Counted from the first letter of the stretch, positions 25,794 to 35,352 are shown. The stretch is 64,000 bases of DNA from Haloarcula mannanilytica (GCF_005406125.1 NZ_BIXZ01000008.1:1-64000), one strand, 5' to 3'. The notes: generated from the letters alone by a model not told the origin. Translations and numbers: made by a program.

Positions 25794-27779
25794 TCAAGAG
25801 AGGTCGACCTGCTCCTCGCCATAAATCTCGGCGAGTTTGTCGCGGTACGCGCTGCGGATGTTGCGTCGCTTCTTCTTCATCGACGGCGTGAGGAAGTCGT
25901 TTTCGGCGGTCCATTCCTCGGAAACGAGCGCGAACGCCTTGATTCGCTCGACGCGTTCGAGGTCCTCGTTGACCTCGTCGACAGCCGCCTGGACCCACTC
26001 CCGGAGGCGCTCGTCATCGACCAGCGCTTCGGGGTCGTCGGGGATATCGAGGTCCCGGCTGTCGGCCCACCGACGGAATTCCTCGAAGTTCGGCACGAGT
26101 ATCGCGCCGACGAACTTCTGGTCGTCGCCGACGACCATGACCTGGTCGATCCGGTCGCTCGTCGCAAACTGATCTTCGATGGGCTGTGGGGCGACGTTTT
26201 TCCCCGTCGAGAGGACGAGCAGTTCCTTGAGCCGGTCGTGGTAGATGAGGAAGCCATCATCGGTCCGCTCGACGATATCGCCGGTTCGGAACCACTGCGT
26301 CCCGTCGATTTCGGTGATGGTCCGCGCCGTCGCGGCGTCATCGTTCCAGTACCCATCGGTGACGTTCGGGCCGTCGACAAGTAGTTCGCCGACTTCACCG
26401 GCCACGTCGTCGAGGTCGCTGGCGTCAACGACTGCGGTGTCGAGGTGAACAGCTACGTCCGGGACCGGCGGTCCCAGCGTTCCGGGGCGGATGTCTTCCG
26501 GCGGGTTCACCGTCAGAACTGGCGCTGTCTCCGTAAGTCCATACCCTTCGAGTATCGGCAGTCCCATCCCGAGGAACGTCTCACAGAGTGTTTTCGAGAG
26601 GCTGCCGCCGCCGCTGACCATGAATTCGATGTTGCCGCCGAGCCGGTCTTTGACAGTGCTGTAGACGAGACGGTCCGCGAGCGTGTGTTTGGCTCGAAGT
26701 ACCGCTCCCGGGTCGTCGCTGCGGGCGTACTCGCGGGCTACGTTGAGCGACCAGTCGAAGATCCGTTCCTTGATCGGGGACCCACTGGCCTGCGTTCGCA
26801 TCGTATCGAATATCCGCTCGTACACCCGCGGGACGCTCGCGCCTGTCGTGGGTTCGACTGCCCGGAGGTCCTCGGCCAGCGTGTCTGGACTTTCGGCGTA
26901 GCTGACGGCGGCACCCGAGGCGTACATCAGGAAATGGCCTGCGAGACGCTCGAACACGTGTGCCAGCGGGAGAAAGGAAATCGAGCGTGTGTCCGCAGAA
27001 ATCGTCGGCAGGTCGGGGTCTTTGTCCGGGCGTGGTCCCATTCGCTTGCGGGTCTGGTTGACGTTCGCCCGAAAGTTCCGGTGGGTGAGCTTGACCCCCT
27101 TCGGTTGGCCCGTCGTCCCGGAGGTGTAGATGATGCTCGCGAGATCGTCGGGATCGCGCTCGTCGAGCCAACGCCGGTACGTGGCCTCGTCAAACGCCTT
27201 CTCGCCGCGCTTGTACACTGACCCGAGCGTGTACACGTCCTCGCGGTCCACGTCGGTGTCGTCCATGACGACGATAAACGACAGCGACAGGTCGTCCTCG
27301 ACAGCGAGGACGCGCTCCAGCATCTCGTCGTTCTCGACGACAACGGCACTCGCCCCCGGGTCCGAGAGCAGATAGCGGACCTGCTTCGGCGAGGAGTCCG
27401 TGTAAACGGTCGTCACCACCCCACCAGCGGAGAGAAGGGCAAAATCACTTAGCGCCCACTCCATCCGCGTGTCCCCTAAAATGCCGACGTGTGTATCCGA
27501 GGTGACGCCGAGGTCACGAAACCCCGCGGCCAGGTGTTTGACCACGTGATGCATCCGCTCGTAGCTGAGTTCTGCGTAGTCACCGTCGGGGGCGGGGGGA
27601 ACCACGTCGTCGGTCAGTGACCGGTCGTAGACGCCGCCCTTGTACAGTTGCGCCGCCGTATCGGCGTTTCGCGTTGCACTCTCGTCGAACATCTCGCCCA
27701 GCGTGTCGTCGCGGATAGCCTCGTCGGTGTAGGCCGTCTCGACCTCGCGCCAGCCACGTGGATGATCGCCCGCAGTCAT
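25794..27779 (-). CDS. AMP-forming long-chain acyl-CoA synthetase
   Basis: 661 residues from ATG 27779 (MTAGDHPRGWREVETAYTDE); upstream codons in frame encode nothing conserved. The AMP-binding P-loop IIYTSGTTGQPKGVKLTHRN lies near residue 220, EGYGLTETAPVLT near 410, and WFRTGDIVERTDDGFLIYHD near 500, followed by the lysine region KNVAPQPIEDQ. It activates fatty acids with ATP and CoA. The layout matches the FadD15/bubblegum-type long-chain branch. It stands alone on the minus strand; fatty-acid oxidation genes occur at 31.8-35.1 kb. The family is certain, the chain length is not. Confidence 0.9.
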   Translation of the reverse strand: MTAGDHPRGWREVETAYTDEAIRDDTLGEMFDESATRNADTAAQLYKGGVYDRSLTDDVVPPAPDGDYAELSYERMHHVVKHLAAGFRDLGVTSDTHVGILGDTRMEWALSDFALLSAGGVVTTVYTDSSPKQVRYLLSDPGASAVVVENDEMLERVLAVEDDLSLSFIVVMDDTDVDREDVYTLGSVYKRGEKAFDEATYRRWLDERDPDDLASIIYTSGTTGQPKGVKLTHRNFRANVNQTRKRMGPRPDKDPDLPTISADTRSISFLPLAHVFERLAGHFLMYASGAAVSYAESPDTLAEDLRAVEPTTGASVPRVYERIFDTMRTQASGSPIKERIFDWSLNVAREYARSDDPGAVLRAKHTLADRLVYSTVKDRLGGNIEFMVSGGGSLSKTLCETFLGMGLPILEGYGLTETAPVLTVNPPEDIRPGTLGPPVPDVAVHLDTAVVDASDLDDVAGEVGELLVDGPNVTDGYWNDDAATARTITEIDGTQWFRTGDIVERTDDGFLIYHDRLKELLVLSTGKNVAPQPIEDQFATSDRIDQVMVVGDDQKFVGAILVPNFEEFRRWADSRDLDIPDDPEALVDDERLREWVQAAVDEVNEDLERVERIKAFALVSEEWTAENDFLTPSMKKKRRNIRSAYRDKLAEIYGEEQVDLS

Positions 27780-28206
27780 GTCATGGCTCGGTGTTCGCCG
27801 GGCGCACCCAAATACGTGTAGGATGTTAACACTCGGATAGTTTGTCGGAGTTGTTTCCCACGGCGGACTCGGTATCCGAACAGGGACAGTGGCTATCAAA
27901 CCCACACAGACGTTGAGATAGAGGGTCTCGTACAGTCAGCTAAACGACCCCCGTTCGGATGTGGCGACTAATTAGTTCGGCCGGGAGAATGAGAACGCCG
28001 TCGTCTACGCCGATATCGACCCAGGAGACAGTGCCACAGGGGGAGTGTCGCCACGCTCCAAACGTGGTCTATCACGTCGACACGCCGCTGGGCCGAGAGA
28101 GATGCGTTACAGGCTCGGTAACGTCACCGGTCATTGGTGGGCAAAACACGCAGGCATACAGTCGGAAAGCAGCGTACGGTCGCTCAAAGAACAGTCAGAA
28201 GGAGCG
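27780..28206. other. Intergenic region without a recognisable gene
   Basis: No convincing coding frame, RNA gene or repeat was found in these 427 bases. Open frames on the plus strand run antisense to the small zinc-finger gene and have no family resemblance. The part next to 27779 must hold the promoter of the acyl-CoA synthetase gene. Confidence 0.5.
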
Positions 28207-28386
28207 TTACTGCCACTCCATTCGGCACTCTTCGTCACAGAAGTGGGCGGTTTCGACGCTGTTGTCCTCTATCCATGTGATGACGCGGTGTGTCACCTCG
28301 TTGGCGATAGGGGCACCGCATGTGGCACACTCCGGTGCCTCGTCCTCGTCGATATCTTCGTGGTGATCGGATGTCGGGTCGACCAT
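28207..28386 (-). CDS. Small zinc-finger protein (59 residues)
   Basis: ATG at 28386-28384, stop TAA at 28209-28207. The protein begins MVDPTSDHHEDIDEDEAPEC and carries CATCGAPI (residues 20-27) and HFCDEECRMEW (48-58). The two pairs, C-x2-C and C-x3-C, can bind one zinc ion. The N-terminus is strongly acidic, as in halophile proteins. It resembles small zinc-finger proteins common in haloarchaea (DUF7576-like, recalled). The opposite strand also has longer open frames, but they lack any family match. A regulatory or protein-binding role is possible; function unknown. Confidence 0.75.
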   Translation of the reverse strand: MVDPTSDHHEDIDEDEAPECATCGAPIANEVTHRVITWIEDNSVETAHFCDEECRMEWQ

Positions 28387-28516
28387 CTTACTTGAGCGTG
28401 TCTTTCACGGCACTTAATCCCACATACTTGCGGTGTACGTCACGATCCTACACGAACAGTGGTCAAGCCGCTGGATACTCCAACTACGTCACAAATGGCT
28501 TACAGGTGAGTTCCTG

Positions 28517-29698
28517 TTATCGATCCCGGGTCACGGACTCGCCGGGCGTGGTCGTTGCGCCGGAAGAGAGGACGACCCCGGCGTTCAGGCTGGTGTTGAT
28601 GGCCGTTTTCGCGCCGTCACCCGCGACGACGCCGAACTTCCGCCGACCCGTCGAGACGCGATCGCCTTTCACCGTGATCCGGACCGGGTCGCCGTCGTGG
28701 CGCAGGTTCGCCACCTGCGTCCCCGCGCCGAAGTTGACTTCGCGCCCGATGACGCTATCGCCGACGTAGGAGACGTGGGGGACGTTCGAGTCAGCCATCA
28801 GGACCGTGTTCTTGAGTTCGACGCCGTGGCCGACGTGGGTGTCCTCGCCCAGGAGGGTCGCGCCGCGGACGTAGGCGTTCGGCCCGACGTGTGCGCCCGA
28901 GCGGACCAGCGCCGGCCCCTCGATGACGACGCCGGGTTCGATGACTGCGCCTTCCTCGACGACGACTTCGCCGCGCAGGTCGGCATCGCCGCGCACCTCG
29001 CCGTCGAGTCGCCGGTCCAGTTGGCCCAGCTTCCATTCGTTGGCTTCCAGCAGTTCCCAGGGCCGGCCCACGTCGAGCCAGCGGTCGACCTCGACGGCAG
29101 TGACCGTCGACTCCTCGATGACCGTGGCGAGCACGTCGGTGATTTCCCGCTCGCCGCGGTCGCTCATCGGCACATCCAGCCAGTTCCGGGCCTCAGCGGG
29201 GAAGACGTACGCCCCGGCGTTGGCAAGATCTGTCGGCGGGTCGTCCGGCTTCTCGACGATGCCAGTGATGGTGTCGCCCTCGGTCGACAGCACGCCGTAG
29301 CTCGTCGGGTCATCCACCTGGTAGGCGGCGACCGACGGCGCGGCGTCGAAGAGACCGCTGAGGCTCTCGGAGTCGTAGAGGTTGTCACCGTTGAGGACCG
29401 CGAAGGGGCCGTCGAGGTATTCCTCCGCGGCGGCGACGGCGTCGGCGGTCCCCAGTTGCTCCTCCTGCACGGCAAAGCGGACCGGGACGCCGCCGTACTC
29501 GTCGCCGAAGTACGACCGGACCGCCTCGGCCTCGTAGCCCACGACGAAAATGAGTTCGTCCGCCCCCGCCTGGATTGCCGTGTCAGCGGTGTGTGCCACC
29601 AGCGGCCGGTCGGCGACCGGAAGCATCGGCTTCGGCGTGTGGTCTGTCAATGGCCGCATGCGTGTCCCCTGCCCCGCCGCGAGTACGACTGCTTGCAT
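28517..29698 (-). CDS. glmU: Bifunctional GlmU-type sugar-1-phosphate nucleotidyltransferase/acetyltransferase
   Basis: 393 residues. The N-terminal nucleotidyltransferase domain starts MQAVVLAAGQGTRMRPLTDH with the signature G-x-G-T-R-M, continues through VLNGDNLYD (metal Asp, about residue 100) and GIVEKPDDPP (about 148). The C-terminal part (about 235-385) is a left-handed beta-helix of hexapeptide repeats ending YVGDSVIGREVNFGAGTQVA, as in GlmU. It should make UDP-N-acetylglucosamine or a related nucleotide sugar, feeding surface glycan synthesis. Archaeal relatives vary in substrate (glucose, glucosamine), so the exact reaction is inferred. It is divergent from the beta-helix protein gene. 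Confidence 0.85.
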   Translation of the reverse strand: MQAVVLAAGQGTRMRPLTDHTPKPMLPVADRPLVAHTADTAIQAGADELIFVVGYEAEAVRSYFGDEYGGVPVRFAVQEEQLGTADAVAAAEEYLDGPFAVLNGDNLYDSESLSGLFDAAPSVAAYQVDDPTSYGVLSTEGDTITGIVEKPDDPPTDLANAGAYVFPAEARNWLDVPMSDRGEREITDVLATVIEESTVTAVEVDRWLDVGRPWELLEANEWKLGQLDRRLDGEVRGDADLRGEVVVEEGAVIEPGVVIEGPALVRSGAHVGPNAYVRGATLLGEDTHVGHGVELKNTVLMADSNVPHVSYVGDSVIGREVNFGAGTQVANLRHDGDPVRITVKGDRVSTGRRKFGVVAGDGAKTAINTSLNAGVVLSSGATTTPGESVTRDR

Positions 29699-29854
29699 GG
29701 TCGCCCCCTCGCCCGGCCCCGAAAAATACCTACCGCTGTTGACTCGTTCGGAGTAGGTTCAACAAACAACCGTCGTTCATGGATACCGCATCTCTCTACG
29801 GCGTTTTCGCCGTCGGGGAGCGCGATTCAGAGGACGACTCGAAGCCTCCGTATA

Positions 29855-29863
29855 CTTTTTAAT
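29855..29863 (+). promoter_or_regulatory. TATA-like box for the beta-helix gene at 29885
   Basis: CTTTTTAAT is centred about 26 bases before ATG 29885. This spacing places transcription start at or next to the start codon, so the message is probably leaderless, common in haloarchaea. Confidence 0.5.
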
Positions 29864-29884
29864 GATGGTCAGATTAAACGTACT

Positions 29885-31360
29885 ATGGATTTAGGTCTCC
29901 GTGGGAACGGGGTGGGGGAACACCCTGTTCGTGCTGTTTCGGCTGTTTTGCTGGCCCTGGTGATTGTCTCAGTGGTGGTTAGCGTCAGCTTCGGCTGGAT
30001 CGGCCTGCTTCGGGGTGAACCCGTAAACGGTACAGACGCCGGCACTGGCTCTACCGCTCCGGATACAGTAGCAGGTACTGAAACAGATGCTGACAAATCG
30101 ACTACCCGCGAAGTGGTTCATGTCGCTGGAAACCGACAGTTCTGTAGCTACACGGTCCCCCAGCAACAGGAACCCGCTTACACGGTATCCCCTGAAGACG
30201 GTGCCTCGGGGATCCAGCAGGCGATAGATACTGCGGAACCGGGCGACCTGATCTATCTCGAAGGCGGAACCTACGAGATGGATTCGACGCTCTCGATAGA
30301 CGGAAACGGGTCGGAGGGGAACAGAATCACGCTGGCTGGCAAGCCCGGAGAGCGGCCGGTACTTGATTTCTCGCAGCTATCGGCACCGGATACGGAGGAC
30401 CCGGAGTTCGACTTCGGCGCTGCAGTCGAGGTCAACGGGGAGTACTGGACGATGCGAAACGTCGAGGTGAGAGAGAGTCCCGGGTTCGGCATCCGGGCCC
30501 AACACGGTGAGCACCATCTGGTAATCGAGAACGTGGAGTCATACAACAACACGCTGACCGGACTTGCCCTGATCGAGAGTTCCCACAACGAGATCAGGCA
30601 TTCTAGCTTCCACCACAACTACGATCCGATGAACGTCGGCGAACACGCGGACGGAATCGGTATCAAACAAGGCCCCGACCCCCAGGGGAAAAACGCCAAC
30701 GAGAACCTGGTGTACTGTACGGACATGTATCTGAACTCCGACGATGGCTTCGACGGCTACCGGTCGAACGACAACGACATCTTCTACAGCCGAGCCTGGG
30801 AGAACGGGAAAATAAACGGGACCGTCTTAGCTGAATCCGGGAACGGAAACGGGTTCAAGTTCGGCCCGCACAGCGCCGGCGGCCATCTCGTGGTCGGGAA
30901 CATGGCGTGGGGCAACGAGAGAAAAGAAGAAGGAGAGTACTCGAAGGCGACGGGGTTCGACTACAACGGTGCCGGAGAACCGATCATTCTGTATCATAAC
31001 ACGGCCTGGAACAACGAGATGGGCTTCAACTTCCAGAACGATGGCGCGATCCTGATAAACAACCTCGCGGTCGGAAACGATGTCGAAAGCAAAATCTGGA
31101 TCAGTTATCCCGAAGAGTACAACATCTTTACCACGTCGGACGACCGGGTCAGTTTCCGCAGTACCGACCCGGCGGACCCGGACTTCCTGATGCCGGAATC
31201 CGGGACGGACGCAGTGGATGCCGGAGATAGCATTGATTCGCTGGACTGGGGGACAGTCCAGTCCACACCAGATATCGGTGCAGTGGAACTCCATGAGAAC
31301 GCGAGCGGTACCGTCGAGGCCTCGACTGACGTACCGGCAGCCAACCGAAGCGCGTCGTGA
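29885..31360 (+). CDS. Exported right-handed beta-helix protein, polysaccharide lyase family 9-like
   Basis: 491 residues from ATG 29885. An N-terminal membrane helix lies at about 15-38, preceded by GEHPVRAVSAV, which resembles the conserved start of haloarchaeal pilin-like proteins (RAVSPV). A Thr/Ser-rich linker (about 45-75) follows, then the beta-helix from EDGASGIQQAIDTAEPGDLI. Motifs typical of PL9 pectate lyases are visible: CTDMYLNSDDGFDGYRSNDN (about 280-300), ENGNGFKFG-like GNGNGFKFGPHSAGGHL (about 320) and ATGFDYNGAG (about 358). It may cleave acidic polysaccharide outside the cell, anchored by its N-terminal helix. No typical Tat motif (RR) is seen. Substrate is uncertain. Confidence 0.78.
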   Translation: MDLGLRGNGVGEHPVRAVSAVLLALVIVSVVVSVSFGWIGLLRGEPVNGTDAGTGSTAPDTVAGTETDADKSTTREVVHVAGNRQFCSYTVPQQQEPAYTVSPEDGASGIQQAIDTAEPGDLIYLEGGTYEMDSTLSIDGNGSEGNRITLAGKPGERPVLDFSQLSAPDTEDPEFDFGAAVEVNGEYWTMRNVEVRESPGFGIRAQHGEHHLVIENVESYNNTLTGLALIESSHNEIRHSSFHHNYDPMNVGEHADGIGIKQGPDPQGKNANENLVYCTDMYLNSDDGFDGYRSNDNDIFYSRAWENGKINGTVLAESGNGNGFKFGPHSAGGHLVVGNMAWGNERKEEGEYSKATGFDYNGAGEPIILYHNTAWNNEMGFNFQNDGAILINNLAVGNDVESKIWISYPEEYNIFTTSDDRVSFRSTDPADPDFLMPESGTDAVDAGDSIDSLDWGTVQSTPDIGAVELHENASGTVEASTDVPAANRSAS

Positions 31361-31478
31361 GTGTGTCACCCGGTACGTGAACCGGACCAAGACGCTCGGT
31401 CTCACCCGGTTCGACCGCTGTGACGTGTATTTAAATCCACACAGCACAGCAGCCGCTCACTGATTTGTTCGCGACAGC

Positions 31479-31608
31479 AATGTGCTCGGTCAGGGATTTG
31501 AACCAGAACCAGACGTGCTCGCTCACTTCGTTCGCTATGCGCGACTGGTAGGGCTCAAATCCCTTCGTTAGACAGCCGTGGCTCGCGTATTTGCTCGCCG
31601 CAGGAATG

Positions 31609-31630
<22 letters not shown>
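31479..31630. repeat. Duplicated tRNA-Glu 3' end (att-like direct repeat)
   Basis: The 26-base sequence starting AATGTGCTCGGTCAGGGATT and ending TGAACC occurs at 31479-31504 and again at 31605-31630, where it is the 3' end of the tRNA-Glu gene. The copies are 126 bases apart, with looser similarity further upstream (TTGTTCGCGACAGC versus TTGCTCGCCGCAGG). Between them, CTGGTAGGGCTCAAATCCC (31545-31563) is roughly the reverse complement of the repeat region. A second copy of a tRNA 3' end downstream of the gene is the mark left by site-specific integration of a plasmid or virus. Confidence 0.75.
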
Positions 31631-31683
<53 letters not shown>

Positions 31684-31840
31684 GTACTCTGGCGTTTCGG
31701 GTGCTGGGATTTAATCCCATCGAAATAGCCGCTACCTGAGGATGCGTACCACTGACGTGGGGCTGTCGTGAGTAGAGACACTTCAGCGTCGGGGGCGTCG
31801 AAAAAGAAATCGTAGATTCGGTCAGAGCGACAGTTCTGCT

Positions 31841-33805
31841 TTATTTGCCTTCGAACTCAGGTTCCTCGTCGCCCATGAAGGCGTTGATGCCCTCCATCAC
31901 GTCGTCGGTTCCGATAAGGTGGCCGAAGGCCTGCGATTCGACTTCGAGGCCGGCGTCGATGTCATCACGGCCGGCGAGCATCGCACGCTTGGTCAGTTTC
32001 TGGGCGACCGGCGGCCCGGCGGCCATGTCAGTCGCCAGTTCGAGCGCCCGCTCGTGGAGCGAATCGTTGTCAACGACCTCGTTGATGAAGCCGTACTCGG
32101 CCAGTTCGGCGGCGTCGTAGCGCTCGGCGGTGAAGATGATCTCCTTGGCGCGGCCCTCGCCGACGATGCGGGCGAGCCGCTGGGTGCCGCCCCAGCCCGG
32201 CAGCAGACCGAGGTTGTGCTCGGGCTGGCCCAGTTCGGAGCGTTCTGAGGCCACGCGGAGGTCGGCACAGGTCGCCAGTTCCATCCCGCCGCCCAGCGCG
32301 TAGCCGTCGATACCGGCGACGACCGGCATCGAACATTCTTCGAGCTTGCCGAAGGTCTGCTGGCCCTTGCGGGAGAGTTCGATAGCGGAAAGCGGCGTCG
32401 CGTTCGAGGCCATCGACTGCACGTCGGCTCCAGCCGAGAACGCCTTGTCGCCGGCCCCGGTCAACAGGATGGCGCGTACCTCGTCGTCGGCTTCGAGCAG
32501 GTCGACGGCGTCGGCGAGGTCGTCCATCAGTTCGGGGCTGACGGTGTTCATCCGGTGTGGGCGGTCGAGTTCGATGTGCCCGACCATGTCGCCGGGATAT
32601 TCGACGTTGATGTTTTCGAACTCGGCGTCGCCCTCGTCCTCGCTACCGTAGAAGCCGCCCTCCTCTGCGGCCTCACGGAGCCCGTCGGAGACGGCGTATC
32701 GCTCCGCACCTGTTTCCTCATAGGTTGTTTCCAGCGTGTCGACGAGCGTCTCCAGCCCGGTCTTGTCGGCCATCTTCGCGGGGCCGTCCGGGAAGCCGCC
32801 GCCGAGCTTCACGGCCTGGTCGATGTCAGCGACCGGGGCCACGTCGTTCTCGACCAGCTTCCCGACCTCGTTTGCCATCACGGCGACGAGGCGGTGCTCG
32901 ATGTCCTCGCGGCCGGCGTCGGTCGGGATATCGACACCGCCGTTCTCATAGTCGTAGAACCCTTTGCCGGTCTTCTTCCCGAGTTCCTCGTTTTCGACCT
33001 TCTCTTCGAGCAGGGGACACGGGGCGTAGGGCTCGCCCAGCACCTCGTGCATGTACTCAAGGACGTGCAGACCCACGTCGTTGCCGACCTGGTCCGACAG
33101 CTCGAAGGAACCCATCGGCAGGCCCATGTCGAACTTCGTCGTCGAGTCGACCTCGGCGACGGTCGCCTCGTCGTCGTGGACGAGCCAGGCGGCCTCGTTC
33201 ATCAGCGGGACGAGAATTCGGTTAACGATGAATCCCGGCGAGTCCTTGCGGACGCGAACCGGCGTCTTCTCGAAATCCTCGGCGAGGGCCTCGATGGCCG
33301 CTAAGGTCTCCTCGCTTGAGTGGGCACCGGAGATGACTTCGACAAGTTGCATCCGCACCGGCGGATTGAAGAAGTGCATCCCACAGAACTGCTCGGGGCG
33401 TTCGGTCACCTCCGACAGTTCCGTAATGGAGAGGCTGGAGGTGTTCGTGGCGAAGATGGCGTCCTCGGGCGCGTACTCCTCGACTTCCGTGTACACGTCC
33501 TTCTTGATCTCCATCTTCTCGGGGACCGCCTCGATGACTACGTCGACATCGCTGACGGCTTCCTCGACATCGACAAGGGGCGTCACGCGATCCAGCGCCG
33601 CGTCGGCTTCGTCCTGGGTGAGCTGGTCTTTCTCGGCGAGTTTGTTCAGCGACCACTCGATGTTGTCGTAGCCGTCCTGAACGAACTCGTCTTTGATGTC
33701 CCGCATTCGCACGTCGTAGCCTGCGAGCGCGGCCACTTCGGTGATTCCATGGCCCATATTCCCGGCACCGAGTACGGCGATAGTGTCAATATCCTCGAAA
33801 TCCAT
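31841..33805 (-). CDS. 3-hydroxyacyl-CoA dehydrogenase/enoyl-CoA hydratase fusion
   Basis: 654 residues from ATG 33805 (MDFEDIDTIAVLGAGNMGHG). The N-terminal NAD-binding loop G-x-G-x-x-G is followed by the dehydrogenase core with CGMHFFNPPVRMQLVEVISG (about residue 140) and the C-terminal dimerisation part (to about 390). The second half is a crotonase-fold hydratase with AFSAGADVQSMA (about 450) and AGIDGYALGGGMELATCADL (about 495), whose backbone forms the oxyanion hole. It catalyses two consecutive steps of fatty-acid beta-oxidation. The domain order is the reverse of bacterial FadB, and it is typical of archaea. An acyl-CoA dehydrogenase gene lies divergently 113 bases away. Confidence 0.93.
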   Translation of the reverse strand: MDFEDIDTIAVLGAGNMGHGITEVAALAGYDVRMRDIKDEFVQDGYDNIEWSLNKLAEKDQLTQDEADAALDRVTPLVDVEEAVSDVDVVIEAVPEKMEIKKDVYTEVEEYAPEDAIFATNTSSLSITELSEVTERPEQFCGMHFFNPPVRMQLVEVISGAHSSEETLAAIEALAEDFEKTPVRVRKDSPGFIVNRILVPLMNEAAWLVHDDEATVAEVDSTTKFDMGLPMGSFELSDQVGNDVGLHVLEYMHEVLGEPYAPCPLLEEKVENEELGKKTGKGFYDYENGGVDIPTDAGREDIEHRLVAVMANEVGKLVENDVAPVADIDQAVKLGGGFPDGPAKMADKTGLETLVDTLETTYEETGAERYAVSDGLREAAEEGGFYGSEDEGDAEFENINVEYPGDMVGHIELDRPHRMNTVSPELMDDLADAVDLLEADDEVRAILLTGAGDKAFSAGADVQSMASNATPLSAIELSRKGQQTFGKLEECSMPVVAGIDGYALGGGMELATCADLRVASERSELGQPEHNLGLLPGWGGTQRLARIVGEGRAKEIIFTAERYDAAELAEYGFINEVVDNDSLHERALELATDMAAGPPVAQKLTKRAMLAGRDDIDAGLEVESQAFGHLIGTDDVMEGINAFMGDEEPEFEGK

Positions 33806-33918
33806 GACATATCGTTCCACTGTCGGCCGACGCTTCAACGTTTCTCTCGGGACCAAACCACTCTCCCGTTTATTTCGGATTACGAACCATTAATGGATTC
33901 CACGTCAACACACCGCAC

Positions 33919-35076
33919 ATGGACTTCGGACTGACCGACGAGCAGCGCCAGATCAGAGACGAGGTGGCTCGGTTCGCGGAAAACGAGATCAAACCCGTCG
34001 CGACCGAGTACGACACGGAAGAGAAGTTTCCCCGGGAAATCGTCGAGTCGGCCGCGGAGATGGGGCTGACAGGGGCAAACATCCCGCTGGAGTACGGCGG
34101 CGCGGGCTATGACACGCTGACAAACGCCATCATCGCCGAGGAACTGTTCGCGGCCGACCCCGGTATCGGCCTGAGCATCCAGTCGGCGGCGTTCGGGGCA
34201 GACGCCATCATCGGCTTTGGCTCCGAGGCCCAGAAGGAGGAGTACTTAGAGCCCGTGGCGACTGGCGACGCCATCATGGGCACGGCCATCTCCGAACCCG
34301 ACACCGGCTCGGACGTGTCCTCGGTGTCGACGCAGGCGCGCAAGGACGGCGACGAGTGGGTCATCAACGGCACCAAGATGTGGATCACGAACGGCTCCGT
34401 CGGCGACTACTTCGTCGTCCTCTGTGAGACCGACCCCGACGCAGAGGGGCGGTACAACGGCTTCTCACAGATCCTCGTCGAGTCCGACCGCGACGGGTTC
34501 GAGGCCGAGAAGATCACCGGGAAACTGGGGATCCGCGCGTCGGACACGGCGGAACTCATCCTTGATGACGTGCGCGTGCCTGAAGATAATCTCGTGGGCA
34601 CGCGCGGGGCCGGCTTCCTCCAGATCATGCAGTTCTTCGACGAGACCCGGACCGGCGTGGCCGCACAGGGCGTCGGCATCGCCCGCGGGGCTGCCGAGCG
34701 AGCCTTGGAATACGCACAGGACCGCGAGCAGTTCGGCCAATCCATCTCGGAGTTCCAGGCCATCCAGCACAAGCTCGCCGAGATGTTCACCGAAATCGAG
34801 GCGGCGCGCCAGCTCACGTACAAGTCCGCCTGGAGCGTCGACAACGCCGACGACCAGCTCACCCAGCTGGCGTCGATGGCCAAGGAGAAAGCGTCCAGAG
34901 TCGCCGTCGAGACGGCCGACGAGGCCGTCCAGATCCACGGCGGCGCGGGCTACGTCAACGACTTCGATGTCGAGCGGTTCTACCGCGACGCCAAGATCAC
35001 ACAGATCTACGAAGGGACCACCGAGATACAGAAGAACATCATCGCCCGGGAACTGCTCGGAAAGGGGATGACCTGA
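33919..35076 (+). CDS. Acyl-CoA dehydrogenase
   Basis: 385 residues, [20 protein letters not shown]. It is the usual length of short/medium-chain acyl-CoA dehydrogenases. Visible signatures are [20 protein letters not shown] (FAD/substrate region, about 120-140), [20 protein letters not shown] (about 270-290), [20 protein letters not shown] (about 335-355) and [18 protein letters not shown] at the end. It performs the first, FAD-dependent step of beta-oxidation and passes electrons to ETF. The gene is divergent from the dehydrogenase/hydratase fusion, so the two probably share regulation. Confidence 0.93.
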   Translation: MDFGLTDEQRQIRDEVARFAENEIKPVATEYDTEEKFPREIVESAAEMGLTGANIPLEYGGAGYDTLTNAIIAEELFAADPGIGLSIQSAAFGADAIIGFGSEAQKEEYLEPVATGDAIMGTAISEPDTGSDVSSVSTQARKDGDEWVINGTKMWITNGSVGDYFVVLCETDPDAEGRYNGFSQILVESDRDGFEAEKITGKLGIRASDTAELILDDVRVPEDNLVGTRGAGFLQIMQFFDETRTGVAAQGVGIARGAAERALEYAQDREQFGQSISEFQAIQHKLAEMFTEIEAARQLTYKSAWSVDNADDQLTQLASMAKEKASRVAVETADEAVQIHGGAGYVNDFDVERFYRDAKITQIYEGTTEIQKNIIARELLGKGMT

Positions 35077-35153
35077 TCGCCCCTCGCAGTCGGCGGTCAC
35101 CGCCACTCGCCGGACCGTTCGTTCCAGCAGACACGACAGTCGGTCGAACCACT

Positions 35154-35163
35154 GCCTTTTAAG
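35154..35163 (+). promoter_or_regulatory. TATA-like box for the cysE leader transcript
   Basis: CCTTTTAAGC lies about 30 bases before ATG 35191 and is the only good TATA-like box between the acyl-CoA dehydrogenase and cysE. The spacing puts transcription start within a few bases of the leader peptide ATG, so that peptide would be translated from the 5' end of the message. Confidence 0.5.
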
Positions 35164-35190
35164 CCGCTGAGCGACGTATTTGAGCCAACC

Positions 35191-35280
35191 ATGGGCGACC
35201 GATCCCCACGCCGCGTTGCTCGCCCGTCTCGGACCGCGACCAGTGGCCGCGCTCCCGTTTCCTGTTGTTGTTGCCGTTGA
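35191..35280 (+). CDS. Cysteine-rich leader peptide upstream of cysE (29 residues)
   Basis: ATG 35191 opens a 29-codon frame that begins MGDRSPRRVARPSRTATSGR and ends APVSCCCCR before TGA 35278-35280. Four Cys codons in a row (TGT TGT TGT TGC) lie just before the stop, 72 bases ahead of cysE, the first enzyme dedicated to cysteine synthesis. The promoter spacing suggests the frame is the first thing translated. Unlike the acidic proteins around it, the peptide is basic. In some bacteria, polycysteine uORFs sense low Cys-tRNA by ribosome stalling. The same logic here is inference; expression is unproven. Confidence 0.6.
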   Translation: MGDRSPRRVARPSRTATSGRAPVSCCCCR

Positions 35281-35285
35281 CTCCA

Positions 35286-35301
35286 GTCCGATGATTCGGA
35301 C
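35286..35301 (+). other. Short hairpin just after the leader-peptide stop
   Basis: GTCCGA-TGAT-TCGGAC is a perfect 6-bp stem with a 4-base loop, beginning six bases after the leader stop codon. A ribosome at the Cys codons or at the stop would cover or abut it. It could take part in switching the downstream cysE ribosome access, though no alternative pairing was worked out. Confidence 0.35.
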
Positions 35302-35352
35302 CACGACTGATTGGCTCGCTCACAGACGACACGCTCTCCCACAAGACACACC

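Noticed and set aside
28045-28395. 116-codon plus-strand frame between the acyl-CoA synthetase and glmU genes
   Set aside because: It runs antisense to the small zinc-finger gene and has no family resemblance.
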